Assembly: GCA_963750535.1 (NCBI GenBank)
Contig: CAVVRF010000008.1
Coordinates: 62,001 to 126,000 of the forward strand
Reading direction: 5' to 3'
Length of the DNA stretch: 64,000 bases
From: JAKFWF01 sp963750535
Lineage (GTDB): Bacteria; Pseudomonadota; Alphaproteobacteria; Rhizobiales; Hyphomicrobiaceae
The translations under genes were made by a program, and so were the position numbers. The notes under the pieces are model-generated. The model saw nothing but the letters and a program-made list of their open reading frames with translations. It had not been told where the DNA came from and searched no databases. How positions within the stretch are numbered: the stretch's first letter is position 1; every line of letters starts with the position of its first letter. Positions 44,284 to 57,898 of this stretch are shown here, one piece after another.

Positions 44284-44695
44284 TTTTGCGTCATCGCAGG
44301 GCTAGGCCCGCGCTCCTGGTTTGTGGACGACCAAATGCCCGCGGCTCGGGTCAAATTCTCGTCGCGGTGATCCAAGCCCAGGCTGATGGCATGAATCGGA
44401 CCACGGTTCGACGGGAGCTATATCCGGTATTTAGCTCCATTTTAACCCTGATGATCGATTTGTTGACAGCAAGGCAGGCGGCACCTGGTGCACGGCTGCA
44501 ACGGTATTCGGCGAATTGAGGTCGAGCGTGTCGCGTTTAGGTATTGCAGTCGCGGGTTTGGCTGCGTTTCGGAACTGGCTATCGGCCGTGCTGGGCGATG
44601 CCGATGTGGTTTTGAGCGTGGTCCGGGCATGGCTCTCCTCGCAGTTTCGCCACGCGACGTCCTTGATTGGATCGAATCAAGGTAGCTTCCCGCGT
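44284..44695. other. Intergenic region between fliO-like gene and cckA
   Basis: A 412-base spacer between divergent genes. It contains a TTGACA hexamer at 44464-44469 but no good -10 at normal spacing, and an AT-richer stretch 44410-44470 that probably holds the promoters. The frame leading into cckA stays open from 44516, so a longer cckA start cannot be excluded. I see no RNA gene or repeat. Confidence 0.5.
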
Positions 44696-47257
<2,562 letters not shown>

Positions 47258-47324
47258 GGGCGGGCGCCCCACCGGCGAATCGGTCTCCATGTTTCAAGGG
47301 GATACAGGCCGGGTTATCGGCCTG

Positions 47325-47339
47325 GAACGTGGCGCGAAC
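47325..47339. promoter_or_regulatory. SOS box upstream of recA, exact match
   Basis: GAAC-GTGGCGC-GAAC matches the alphaproteobacterial LexA operator GAAC-N7-GAAC exactly, 117 bases before the recA start. Together with the box at lexA it confirms the operator type used by this organism. Confidence 0.75.
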
Positions 47340-47392
47340 CCGGGTCGGATTACAATTTCATATCAAGGACTTGAGTGTGAATGGACAAATGA

Positions 47393-47407
47393 GAACAAAT
47401 AGAGTAC
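47393..47407. promoter_or_regulatory. Second, imperfect SOS box upstream of recA
   Basis: GAAC-AAATAGA-GTAC differs from GAAC-N7-GAAC at one base. It lies in the AT-rich stretch (47350-47420) most likely to contain the promoter, 49 bases before ATG 47456, so it may be the working operator despite the mismatch. Confidence 0.55.
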
Positions 47408-47455
47408 ATTCACCATGAATTGCTCATCTGCAACTCATGCCATAGGGTGACTGTA

Positions 47456-48595
<1,140 letters not shown>

Positions 48596-48818
48596 CCGCC
48601 GGGCTTCCGGCATTCCTGGACACCGGCGGCGCTGGCCGGTACAACGCCGAGCCGCATGGCGAGTGTGCGCCCGAATGTCCCGTGGCTCGGCCAGGGGATG
48701 GCCTGGGCAGGCGCGTGTGATGCCAGCGGATTTCAATTGCGGCGCTTGCGCCGCGGCCGGTCAGGCGGCTGCGGCGGCCAGCGTCCGGCGACAGGAACAC
48801 CTCGAGGACAGCAGCGCG

Positions 48819-51503
48819 ATGAGTGGCGTCAATCAGATCAGGTCCACCTTTCTCGACTACTTCAAGAAGAACGGCCACGAGGTCGTCGCCTCCTCGCCGC
48901 TGGTGCCGCGCAACGACCCGACTTTGATGTTCACCACCGCCGGCATGGTGCAGTTCAAGAACATCTTCACCGGCCAGGAGACGCGCAGCTACAAGCGTGC
49001 GGTGACCGCGCAGAAATGCGTGCGCGCGGGCGGCAAGCACAATGACCTCGACAACGTCGGATACACTGCCCGCCATCACACGTTCTTCGAGATGCTGGGC
49101 AATTTCTCGTTCGGCGACTATTTCAAGAAGGACGCGATTCCGTTCGCCTGGAACCTGATCACCAAGGAGTTCGGGCTCGATGCGAAGCGGCTCTACGTCA
49201 CCGTCTATCACGACGACGACGAGGCGTTCGGCATCTGGAAGAAGCTCACCGGCTTTGCCGACGAGAAGATCATCCGCATCGCGACGTCGGACAATTTCTG
49301 GGCGATGGGCGACACCGGCCCGTGTGGTCCGTGCTCGGAGATCTTCTTCGATCACGGGCCGAAGATCGCCGGTGGCCCGCCCGGCTCGGCCGATGCCGAC
49401 GGCGATCGTTTCATCGAGATCTGGAATCTCGTCTTTATGCAGTACGAGCAGCGCGCGCCCGGCGACCGGGTCGACCTGCCCAAGCCGTCGATCGATACCG
49501 GCATGGGGCTCGAGCGTATCTCGGCGGTGCTGCAGGGCACCCACGACAACTATGAGATCGACCTGTTCAAGGCGCTGATCGCGGCGTCCGTCGAGGCGAC
49601 CGGCGTCGAGGCGAAGGGCGAGCACAAGGCGAGCCACCGTGTCATCGCCGATCATCTGCGCGCAACGAGCTTCCTGATCGCCGACGGAGTGCTGCCCTCG
49701 AACGAAGGTCGCGGCTACGTGCTCCGCCGCATCATGCGCCGCGCCATGCGGCACGCGCACCTGCTCGGCGCCAGGGAGCCGCTGATGTATCGCCTGGTGC
49801 CGGCACTGGTGCGGCAGATGGGCGAGAGCTATGGCGAGCTCGTTCGCGCGCAGCCGCTGATCACCGAGACCCTCGAGCTCGAGGAGCGTCGGTTCCGCAA
49901 GACGCTGGAGCGTGGCCTCGGCCTGCTGTCGGAGGCAACCGCGAGCCTCAAGTCGGGCGCGACGCTGCCGGGCGACGTCGCCTTCAGGCTCTATGACACC
50001 TATGGCTTCCCGCTCGATCTGACGCAGGACGCCTTGCGGCTGCGCGGCATCGGCGTCGATACCAAGGGCTTCGATGCCGCCATGGAGAAGCAGAAGGCGG
50101 AGGCGCGCAAGGCCTGGAAGGGCTCTGGCGAGGCCGCCACCGAGACGGTCTGGTTCGAGATCAAGGAGCGTGTCGGCGCCACCGAGTTCCTGGGCTACGA
50201 CACCGAGGCGGCCGAGGGCCAGATCGTCGCGGTCGTCAAGGACGGCAAGGAGGTCAAGTCGCTGAAGGCCGGTGACACCGCCGCGATCGTGGTCAACCAG
50301 ACCCCGTTCTACGGCGAATCCGGCGGCCAGATCGGCGACCAGGGCGTGATCAAGGGGCCGAAGGGCGCGATTTTCCGCGTCACGGAGACGGCGAAGAAGC
50401 TCGGCGACCTGTTCGTCCACCTGGGCAAGCTCGAGGGCGCCGGGCTCGGTGCGGGCGACGCGGTCGAGCTCATCGTCGATCACGGGCGGCGCACGGCGAC
50501 ACGAGCCAACCACTCCGCGACCCACCTCGTGCACGAGGCGCTGCGCCGCGTGCTGGGCGACCACGTCGCGCAGAAAGGCTCGTACGTCGGCCCCGACCGG
50601 CTGCGCTTCGATTTCTCCCATACCAAGCCGATGAGCGCCGACGAGATCCACCGCGCCGAGGCGCTCGCCAACGCCGTCATCCTGCAGAACTCGGCCGTCG
50701 AGACGCGGCTGATGGCGATCGAGGATGCGCGCGAGACCGGCGCCATGGCGCTGTTTGGCGAGAAGTACGGCGACGAGGTACGCGTCGTCGCGATGGGGCA
50801 GCCGGACGACGCGAAGCGGCCGAACAAGCCATGGTCGATCGAGCTGTGCGGCGGCACGCACGTCCGCCGCACCGGCGACATCGGCCTCGTGCACATCGTC
50901 GCCGAAAGCGGCTCGGCGGCCGGCGTGCGGCGGATCGAGGCGCTGACCGGCGACGGCGCGCGCGCCCACTTGCTGGCGCAGGACGAGCGGCTGCGCGAGG
51001 CGGCGGCGCTGCTGCGCACCAAGCCGGACGAGCTGGTCGATCGGCTGAAGGCGCTGATCGAGGAGCGCCGGACGATGGAGAAGCAACTGGCCGACGTCCG
51101 TCGCCAGCTTGCTCTCGGCGGCGGCCAGGGCGGCGGCGCGACCAACGGGTCGGCGCCCGGCAATGCGGTTCGAACGATCGACGGCATCAAGGTGATGACG
51201 CGGGTGGTGCAGGGCCTCGAGCCGAAGGACCTGCGCGGCCTCGTCGACGAGGGCAAGGCACAGGTCGGCTCCGGCATCGTCGCCATGGTCGGCGTGTCGG
51301 CCGAAGGCAAGACCGGCCTCGCGGTCGGCGTGACCTCGGATCTTGCGTCGAGGATCAGCGCCGTCGATCTCGTCAAGGCCGGCGCCGAAGCCCTCGGCGG
51401 CAAGGGCGGCGGCGGCCGTCCCGACTTTGCCCAGGCCGGCGGTCCGGACGCCTCGAAGGCCGAAGCGGCGCTCGAAGCCATCGCCGCGCGCATCAAGGGG
51501 TGA
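48819..51503 (+). CDS. alaS: Alanyl-tRNA synthetase
   Basis: An 894-residue class II synthetase charging tRNA-Ala. Catalytic domain: RSTFLDYFKKNGHEVV, FTTAGMVQFKNIFTG, RHHTFFEMLGNFSFGDYFK and the DTGMGLERI motif 3 block. The editing domain has the zinc ligands HSATHLVHEALR and CGGTHVRRTGDIG, and a C-terminal glycine-rich C-Ala region completes it. ATG 48819 gives MSGVNQIRSTFLDYF, the family start; a longer in-frame start at 48663 would add an unrelated leader. It follows recA by 223 bases, a common order in this group. Confidence 0.97.
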   Translation: MSGVNQIRSTFLDYFKKNGHEVVASSPLVPRNDPTLMFTTAGMVQFKNIFTGQETRSYKRAVTAQKCVRAGGKHNDLDNVGYTARHHTFFEMLGNFSFGDYFKKDAIPFAWNLITKEFGLDAKRLYVTVYHDDDEAFGIWKKLTGFADEKIIRIATSDNFWAMGDTGPCGPCSEIFFDHGPKIAGGPPGSADADGDRFIEIWNLVFMQYEQRAPGDRVDLPKPSIDTGMGLERISAVLQGTHDNYEIDLFKALIAASVEATGVEAKGEHKASHRVIADHLRATSFLIADGVLPSNEGRGYVLRRIMRRAMRHAHLLGAREPLMYRLVPALVRQMGESYGELVRAQPLITETLELEERRFRKTLERGLGLLSEATASLKSGATLPGDVAFRLYDTYGFPLDLTQDALRLRGIGVDTKGFDAAMEKQKAEARKAWKGSGEAATETVWFEIKERVGATEFLGYDTEAAEGQIVAVVKDGKEVKSLKAGDTAAIVVNQTPFYGESGGQIGDQGVIKGPKGAIFRVTETAKKLGDLFVHLGKLEGAGLGAGDAVELIVDHGRRTATRANHSATHLVHEALRRVLGDHVAQKGSYVGPDRLRFDFSHTKPMSADEIHRAEALANAVILQNSAVETRLMAIEDARETGAMALFGEKYGDEVRVVAMGQPDDAKRPNKPWSIELCGGTHVRRTGDIGLVHIVAESGSAAGVRRIEALTGDGARAHLLAQDERLREAAALLRTKPDELVDRLKALIEERRTMEKQLADVRRQLALGGGQGGGATNGSAPGNAVRTIDGIKVMTRVVQGLEPKDLRGLVDEGKAQVGSGIVAMVGVSAEGKTGLAVGVTSDLASRISAVDLVKAGAEALGGKGGGGRPDFAQAGGPDASKAEAALEAIAARIKG

Positions 51504-51588
51504 GCTGATATCGGGCCGGATCGCGGGCCAGGCCCCAGCGAACGGGTTCAAGGGTGGCAGCCCTTGCCCTGCTGCGGGGCGCTCTGGC

Positions 51589-51747
51589 TCAAGCCTTCTT
51601 CACGAACTCGGTCCTCAAGACCAGCCCCTTGACCTTGTCCGATTTACCCTCGATCTCGGCCGGATCGCCGGTAAGGCGGATGCCCTTGATCAGCGTGACG
51701 TCGTCAGCGTCGGCGAATTCGGCGCCGTTGCAGTTCTTGACGACCAT
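51589..51747 (-). CDS. Shortened PhnA-like (YjdM C-terminal domain) protein, 52 residues
   Basis: A small gene from ATG 51747 with a strong AGGAGAAGG site. Its protein begins VVKNCNGAEFADADDVTLIK and ends IEGKSDKVKGLVLRTEFVKKA. Both halves match the PhnA/YjdM C-terminal domain, but the roughly 19 residues that normally lie between the VTxIK strand and the IRL strand (the DLKVKGSS...GTKVKN hairpin) are missing in frame. The result is GIRLTGDP directly after VTLIK. The protein may be a natural mini-PhnA or a deletion derivative. PhnA proteins are cytoplasmic and of unclear function. Convergent with alaS. Confidence 0.72.
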   Translation of the reverse strand: MVVKNCNGAEFADADDVTLIKGIRLTGDPAEIEGKSDKVKGLVLRTEFVKKA

Positions 51748-51865
51748 GGGAATTGCCTTCTCCTGGTTGGCATCAGGAGGGCGAGACGCCCCTCGGGCAA
51801 TTGCTGGTGCGGCGGTCGGCGCGACCCCGCGACACGGGCCACACTCGCGGCTGCGCCGCGCAAAA

Positions 51866-52687
51866 TCACTGCTTCAAGCCTGAGCCAAGGATACGGCTAA
51901 AGAAACCGGAAGGCCTTTTCACGGTCGGATTTGCGGCGAGCTCCAGCCAAAGGACCGGATCGTTGAGGTCCGGCCGGAAGGAGCGGCGGTGCCGCACCTC
52001 GATGCGCTGTTGCTCGCTGAGCCCGAACGTGTCGCCGTCCGGTATGCGGACGTTCTTGGCTATGACGTAGGTCGCCAATGAGCGAACTATGTCATAGCTT
52101 TCCTGCATTGGCAGCGAGCTCTCGGTCTCGATCTCCATGTGGCCGAAGTCGCGCATGCCGAGGGTCGAGATCAGCGAGTTGCCATTTGGCTGGCGGGAAT
52201 ATTGGATGAGCACCCAGACGAGAACGGGCAGTTGGCCGTTCATTGCCGCCTGGAACTCGCCCTTGAAGTTCGCGCCGGGCGTCAGGACGCTGCCCCACAA
52301 GACGCCGATTACGGGAAGCTCGTCGATCAATCCGCGGATCAGCGCCAAATGGCGCAAGTGGGCGTCGAGCCGCGAGTGCTTCGACCAGGCCGACATGATC
52401 ATCATGTGCGCCCTGTGCTGGGCGATGTCCTGTCGCGCCGTCGGCCACCAGTGCGCGAAATGCGCCAAATTCGAGAGATCCGCCGGGTAGGGCAGGTCCA
52501 GGTGCATCGTCATGACCAGTTCGCCGTCGATCACGGCTACGCCGCTGCCGGTATCACCGAACATTAGATCTTTGGCGGTGAAATTGAGTGCCTTGCCGAG
52601 CCTGCTTGTGAGGCTCGCCGCGTCTATGGATGCCGGCCGCTCGAGGAGGAGCGTGGCCGAGACCATGGGCTGTTTCGTTTCCGACAT
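51866..52687 (-). CDS. DUF4261 domain-containing protein
   Basis: A 273-residue protein with the DUF4261 pattern: MVSATLLLERPASIDAASLTSRLGK, SGVAVIDGELVMTMHLDLPYPADLSNLAHFAHWWPTARQDIAQHRAHMMI, and PVIGVLWGSVLTPGANFKGEFQ. The fold is cytoplasmic without membrane segments. Its function is unknown; the domain occurs in accessory regions and in proteins adjacent to secretion or toxin genes in other bacteria. ATG 52687 gives MSETKQPMVSATLLL; an upstream ATG at 52711 is possible. Confidence 0.82.
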   Translation of the reverse strand: MSETKQPMVSATLLLERPASIDAASLTSRLGKALNFTAKDLMFGDTGSGVAVIDGELVMTMHLDLPYPADLSNLAHFAHWWPTARQDIAQHRAHMMIMSAWSKHSRLDAHLRHLALIRGLIDELPVIGVLWGSVLTPGANFKGEFQAAMNGQLPVLVWVLIQYSRQPNGNSLISTLGMRDFGHMEIETESSLPMQESYDIVRSLATYVIAKNVRIPDGDTFGLSEQQRIEVRHRRSFRPDLNDPVLWLELAANPTVKRPSGFFSRILGSGLKQ

Positions 52688-52890
52688 GTGCTGCCATCGT
52701 CCGTGCTGCAAGGCATGGTGGCAGTTACCGCTTCACATTGCGCGGGACAAGGTCCGTGTTCAACATGTCGGTGAAGGCGTGCGCGCAATTGCCATTTGCG
52801 CTTTGATCGAGACTGAAGCCGGAAGGCAAGTCCGTGCGGTAGCTGAAATCGTGCCGCAGCAATGCGGTGGCGGCGCGGCGCGGACACCAT

Positions 52891-53241
52891 CTACTTCGCG
52901 ACCGCAACCTCCCACACGTCGGCTGAAAAGCCGATCAGCAGCCCACCTGGATGCTCGACGATAGGCCGCTTGATCATCGACGGCTGCTCGCGCATCAGCC
53001 GCTTGGCCGCGGCCTCGTCGAGATTGTCCTTCACTTCCGGCGGCAGCTTCTTGAAAGTGGTGCCGGCGCGGTTCAGTACTTTTTGCCAGCCGGCCTCGCC
53101 GCACCAGCGATCAAGGTGGGTCTGCGGCACACCGGATTTCTTATAGTCGTGGAAGGTGTACGCGATCTCGCGCGCGTCGAGCCAGCTGCGCGCCTTCTTC
53201 ACCGTATCGCAGCTCGGGATGCCGTAGAGGGTGATGGTCAT
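52891..53241 (-). CDS. ArsC/Spx-family reductase (YffB-like)
   Basis: A 116-residue thioredoxin-fold protein starting MTITLYGIPSCDTVKKARSWLDARE, with the single catalytic Cys (residue 11) of the YffB branch of ArsC proteins. HDYKKSGVPQTHLDRWC and MIKRPIVEHPGGLLIGF are the usual family blocks. Many members reduce glutathione-linked substrates rather than arsenate. No ars genes are nearby, so arsenate resistance is unlikely to be its role. Confidence 0.92.
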   Translation of the reverse strand: MTITLYGIPSCDTVKKARSWLDAREIAYTFHDYKKSGVPQTHLDRWCGEAGWQKVLNRAGTTFKKLPPEVKDNLDEAAAKRLMREQPSMIKRPIVEHPGGLLIGFSADVWEVAVAK

Positions 53242-53266
53242 GTGGGAACTCGGAGAAAATGCGGGG

Positions 53267-53596
53267 TTATCGGATCTCGACGACTTGCTCGCCGCTCGCG
53301 AGTTCGGCGACGACAGTAGGCCAAACTTTGCTGACGCGCTCGATAGTGACGCGCCGGACAGCATTTCCGATGCGGACCCACACCACGCTTGGACCGGCGG
53401 GATCGCTGGTCTTCAAGATGATGAAATCCTCGTCCTTGGTGACGACGACAGCGCCGATGTCGCCAGCGTGGCGCCATGTCTCGCGACCGGCGGCTCGTGC
53501 CAAGCCCACGTCGGAAGTGTGTGCGGCGATGTGTCCCGCCGACACGAGCCAAGCCGCCAATGCTGGTGGCAATTTGGTGTCGACAAGGAACTTCAT
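53267..53596 (-). CDS. DUF5615 PIN-like protein (putative toxin partner)
   Basis: A 109-residue PIN-like domain: MKFLVDTKLPPALAAWLVSAGHIAAHTSDVGLARAAG, then GAVVVTKDEDFIILK and VVWVRIGN. The Asp in FLVDTKLP and the TKDEDF acidic cluster are the expected metal ligands. DUF5615 is regularly encoded directly downstream of a DUF433 gene, an arrangement proposed as a toxin-antitoxin pair. ATG 53596 overlaps the DUF433 stop (TGATG). Here the DUF433 gene is frame-broken. Confidence 0.88.
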   Translation of the reverse strand: MKFLVDTKLPPALAAWLVSAGHIAAHTSDVGLARAAGRETWRHAGDIGAVVVTKDEDFIILKTSDPAGPSVVWVRIGNAVRRVTIERVSKVWPTVVAELASGEQVVEIR

Positions 53597-53827
53597 CACT
53601 CGGCCGCGGCGATGACGGGGTGATCCATCAGGCGCCCAGTGTATTCGAGTGCCGCGGTGATATTATCGTCTTCGAGATTGGTGTAGTCGGCGAGGATTTC
53701 TTCACGCATCGCCTCCGGGAAGCATGTCCAGGACATCCTTCACGCGAATGCGCAAGCCGCGAATGCAGGGACGCCCGCCGCAGACTTCGGGGTTGACGGT
53801 GATGCGCGACGGAACCGGCGAGCCCAC
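53596..53827 (-). pseudogene. DUF433 protein (putative antitoxin partner), frameshifted
   Basis: From GTG 53827 (AGGGAG upstream) the protein reads SPVPSRITVNPEVCGGRPCIRGLRIRVKDVLDML, the DUF433 core, then runs into a stop after PGGDA. The next frame continues EAMREEILADYTNLEDDNITAALEYTGRLMDHPVIAAAE up to the stop overlapping DUF5615. The total length is 77 codons plus one base, so removing one base near 53715 restores a normal 77-codon DUF433. The helix-turn-helix-like domain would normally control its partner. Confidence 0.8.
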
Positions 53828-53873
53828 AAGCAAAACTCCCTAACATTCTACGACGTGTTTTTTGGTCGACAAC

Positions 53874-54323
53874 CTAGCCAGCTTTGTCTCGCTTTGGAAT
53901 CAGGTCGATGACCGAGCCAAAAAGGCTCCCTCCGGCGGCGACGACCACAGGAATGGCGATCCTCACTGCATTGCCGAAGGCGGCTAATCCCGCTGCTTTG
54001 CCAGAAAGTGGTAGTGTTGCTATCAATCCCAAGATTGCGAGGCGCTGTGCCCAGGTTCGATCATCCCATCCCTGCTTTTTCAGCCACGAAAGATACTCCT
54101 GCGCTCTATCGCTGAAGCTTGGACGCTGGGTTTCGAGGAGTGCCAACATCCGAATTCGAGCTTCCTCTGGCGAGCGCGCCGAGGACATTGCCTGCTTGAG
54201 TTCCTGCGCCAAGTCGCGGAACTCAGCGCGTTCCCGTTCGGAAAGCACATCCCAGAGTTCGGTAACCGGCCTTGCCTCAGACGTCGTAACGTCAACGGTT
54301 CCGGTATTGACCGAGTTCGGCAT
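53874..54323 (-). CDS. Hypothetical protein with C-terminal hydrophobic segments
   Basis: A 149-residue protein. The first 90 residues are charged and helical (ELWDVLSERERAEFRDLAQELKQAMSSARSPEEARIRML). Two hydrophobic stretches follow (RLAILGLIATLPLSGKAAGLAAFG and VRIAIPVVVAAGGSLFGSVIDLI), suggesting a membrane hairpin near the C-terminus. No known family is recognised. Codon use is visibly more AT-rich than that of neighbours, consistent with recent acquisition together with the DUF433/DUF5615 pair. Confidence 0.62.
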   Translation of the reverse strand: MPNSVNTGTVDVTTSEARPVTELWDVLSERERAEFRDLAQELKQAMSSARSPEEARIRMLALLETQRPSFSDRAQEYLSWLKKQGWDDRTWAQRLAILGLIATLPLSGKAAGLAAFGNAVRIAIPVVVAAGGSLFGSVIDLIPKRDKAG

Positions 54324-54389
54324 GTTGAATTACTCCCCCTGATTGCAAATAGAACAGCGGAAATTGCGATTTTTCTTGAAGCGCGGCAC

Positions 54390-56348
<1,959 letters not shown>

Positions 56349-56405
56349 TGTTGTCTCCTCGGAATTTGTGGACAGACCGGTTGAAGTGCGGCCCGCAGCG
56401 GCGTT

Positions 56406-56951
56406 TCAGCGGCTCAGCGGGCGCGGCGTGGGGTTCCCCGGCAGGGCGCCGTAGATCGCCTCTGCCCAATCCGCCGACATCGTTTCGGGTGTGATGCTCG
56501 AGCGGAAGATGTTGGCAATGGTAGCGTCCGAGGCGAGCACGATCGCGACGCCCCGCACGATGCCGGGCAAGCCGGCCGCCTCGATGCAGCGGGCGACGCC
56601 GACATACCACCGTGGCTCTTCGAGACGGACGAGGTCGGCCGCGCCATGCAGCGTCACGCGCGAGCGCGCGCCCTGGCGTGCAAGCACACGCAGCACATGC
56701 ACCGCCTCGCGGTTCGGCAGACCGGCGCGCAGCATTACGAGATCGTAGGGCCGGGTGGTGTAGCCCAGCATATCGAGGGCCTCGTCGGCCGAGGTGGCGT
56801 GCTCGATGGCGCGAGCGCCATAGCGCTTCAGCACCCCGGTGACGAGTTCCGTCATCGATGGCTCGTGATCGACCAGCAGGATGTGCGCGGCCGACAGAAC
56901 CTGTCGCAACTGTTCCGCGCTTGCGGTTTGCATTTCGTGCGATGAAACCAT
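56406..56951 (-). CDS. Degenerate receiver-domain protein in the TPP-regulated thiC operon
   Basis: A 181-residue protein with a CheY-like receiver from about residue 20 (AHILLVDHEPSMTELVTGVLKRYGARAIEHATSADEALDML). The second acidic residue of the metal-binding pair is altered (VDHEP), and the phosphoacceptor Asp is replaced: the beta-3 strand reads YDLVMLRAGLPNREAVHVLR, with Arg where LDxxLP is expected. The switch Thr and Lys are not obvious. So it is a pseudo-receiver that cannot be phosphorylated normally. The C-terminal 60 residues (CIEAAGLPGIVRGVAIVLASDATIANIFRSSITPETMSADWAEAIYG) are unrecognised. It starts right after the TPP riboswitch and precedes thiC in the same direction. Confidence 0.78.
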   Translation of the reverse strand: MVSSHEMQTASAEQLRQVLSAAHILLVDHEPSMTELVTGVLKRYGARAIEHATSADEALDMLGYTTRPYDLVMLRAGLPNREAVHVLRVLARQGARSRVTLHGAADLVRLEEPRWYVGVARCIEAAGLPGIVRGVAIVLASDATIANIFRSSITPETMSADWAEAIYGALPGNPTPRPLSR

Positions 56952-56952
56952 G

Positions 56953-57047
56953 TCCGTCCCTTCGCCGGCATGACCCGGATCAGGTTCTAAGGGTGGCAGG
57001 GCAGCTTGCAGCCCCATCTCAGTCGGCTACTGCCGACCCCCCTCGGA
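56953..57047 (-). ncRNA. TPP riboswitch (THI element)
   Basis: Read on the minus strand, the region has the conserved TPP aptamer cores: CTGAGATGGGG near its 5' part and ACCCTTAGAACCTGATCCGG followed by TCATGCCGGCGAAGGGA in its 3' part. TCCG/CGGA can close the P1 stem and GTCGGC/GCCGAC forms an inner helix. It binds thiamine pyrophosphate. The ribosome site GAAGGGA of the next gene lies in the 3' strand and the start codon follows one base after P1, so ligand binding should block translation directly. Confidence 0.95.
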
Positions 57048-57112
57048 ACATTGCTATTGTGGAGCATCGCGGCCCGGATGGCAATGCCGGCGCAGACGAT
57101 CTGCAATTGGGA

Positions 57113-57898
57113 TCAATCGCGATGCCGCGCGAGCCGATCCATTATCTCACGATCGAGGCACTGCACGGGCGGCGGCGACGCCATGGCCAGGTTGCCCCGA
57201 AGCGATACTGCGCCAATGAGGCCGTGCGGCAGCAAGAGATCGCGCGTCCGCAGATCAGCCTCCTCGCACGCGCGCCGCGCCTGCTCGCGGATCGCAGCAG
57301 GCGTCGAGGGATCGCGGCCGTGCCCGCGAATGCCAAGTCGCGACAAGCAGCTGGCGAGGGGCAGACCTGCTGCTTTTGCAAATGCCTCGATGCGGACCCA
57401 GGCCTGCAGCGGAGCAGGTCGGGCGCCGCGGCCGTCGGCGCCGCCGCCGTCGAGAACCGTGGCGGCGGCGAGGATGCCGTCGATGCGTAGCGGCGACATC
57501 CGGAATGAACGCGGCAATTCGATATCGACGCCGATATCCGAGTGCTTGCTGATGCCGATGAGGAGGAACGGTCCGCTGTCGGACAAGCTGAAATCGACCT
57601 CGCGGCCTTCGAGGCGGGGCCTGCCTCCGGGTGCGCGATCGAATGGCTGTTGCCGGATGCCGGTGCCGCAGTGGCGCTCGAGCAGCAATCGCAACGCGAT
57701 ACGGCCGGCGCACCACATTTCCGCTGTCGCCTGATCCGGCATCGCCGCGGCGCGGTCGAGCTCATCGGCGGAGAGACGCGGGGTCGCCTGCTCGGCGGCT
57801 GCGAGATCCAATGCCAGCGCTGCGCGCTCGATCAGCCAGAGCTCCAAGTCCGCGGAGGCGGCAGACCGGACGGAGCCGGCATGGGAAGTGGCCGTCAC
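57113..57898 (-). CDS. 4'-phosphopantetheinyl transferase superfamily protein
   Basis: A 261-residue Sfp-type enzyme that loads phosphopantetheine onto carrier proteins. The Mg-binding motif GVDIELPR and the partner motif WVRIEAFAKAAG (a variant of WxxKEAxxKxxG with Ile for the first Lys) are present; the substrate-binding block RFxxGRIALRLLLERHC is partly conserved. The GTG start at 57898 overlaps the MerR stop (GTGA). The Mg motif is intact, so activity is plausible. It belongs to the fabH-plsX-ihfA-merR block. Confidence 0.87.
   Translation of the reverse strand: MTATSHAGSVRSAASADLELWLIERAALALDLAAAEQATPRLSADELDRAAAMPDQATAEMWCAGRIALRLLLERHCGTGIRQQPFDRAPGGRPRLEGREVDFSLSDSGPFLLIGISKHSDIGVDIELPRSFRMSPLRIDGILAAATVLDGGGADGRGARPAPLQAWVRIEAFAKAAGLPLASCLSRLGIRGHGRDPSTPAAIREQARRACEEADLRTRDLLLPHGLIGAVSLRGNLAMASPPPVQCLDREIMDRLARHRD

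Noticed and set aside
52891..53241. Arsenate resistance gene
   Set aside because: The protein belongs to the YffB branch with one catalytic Cys and has no ars neighbours.
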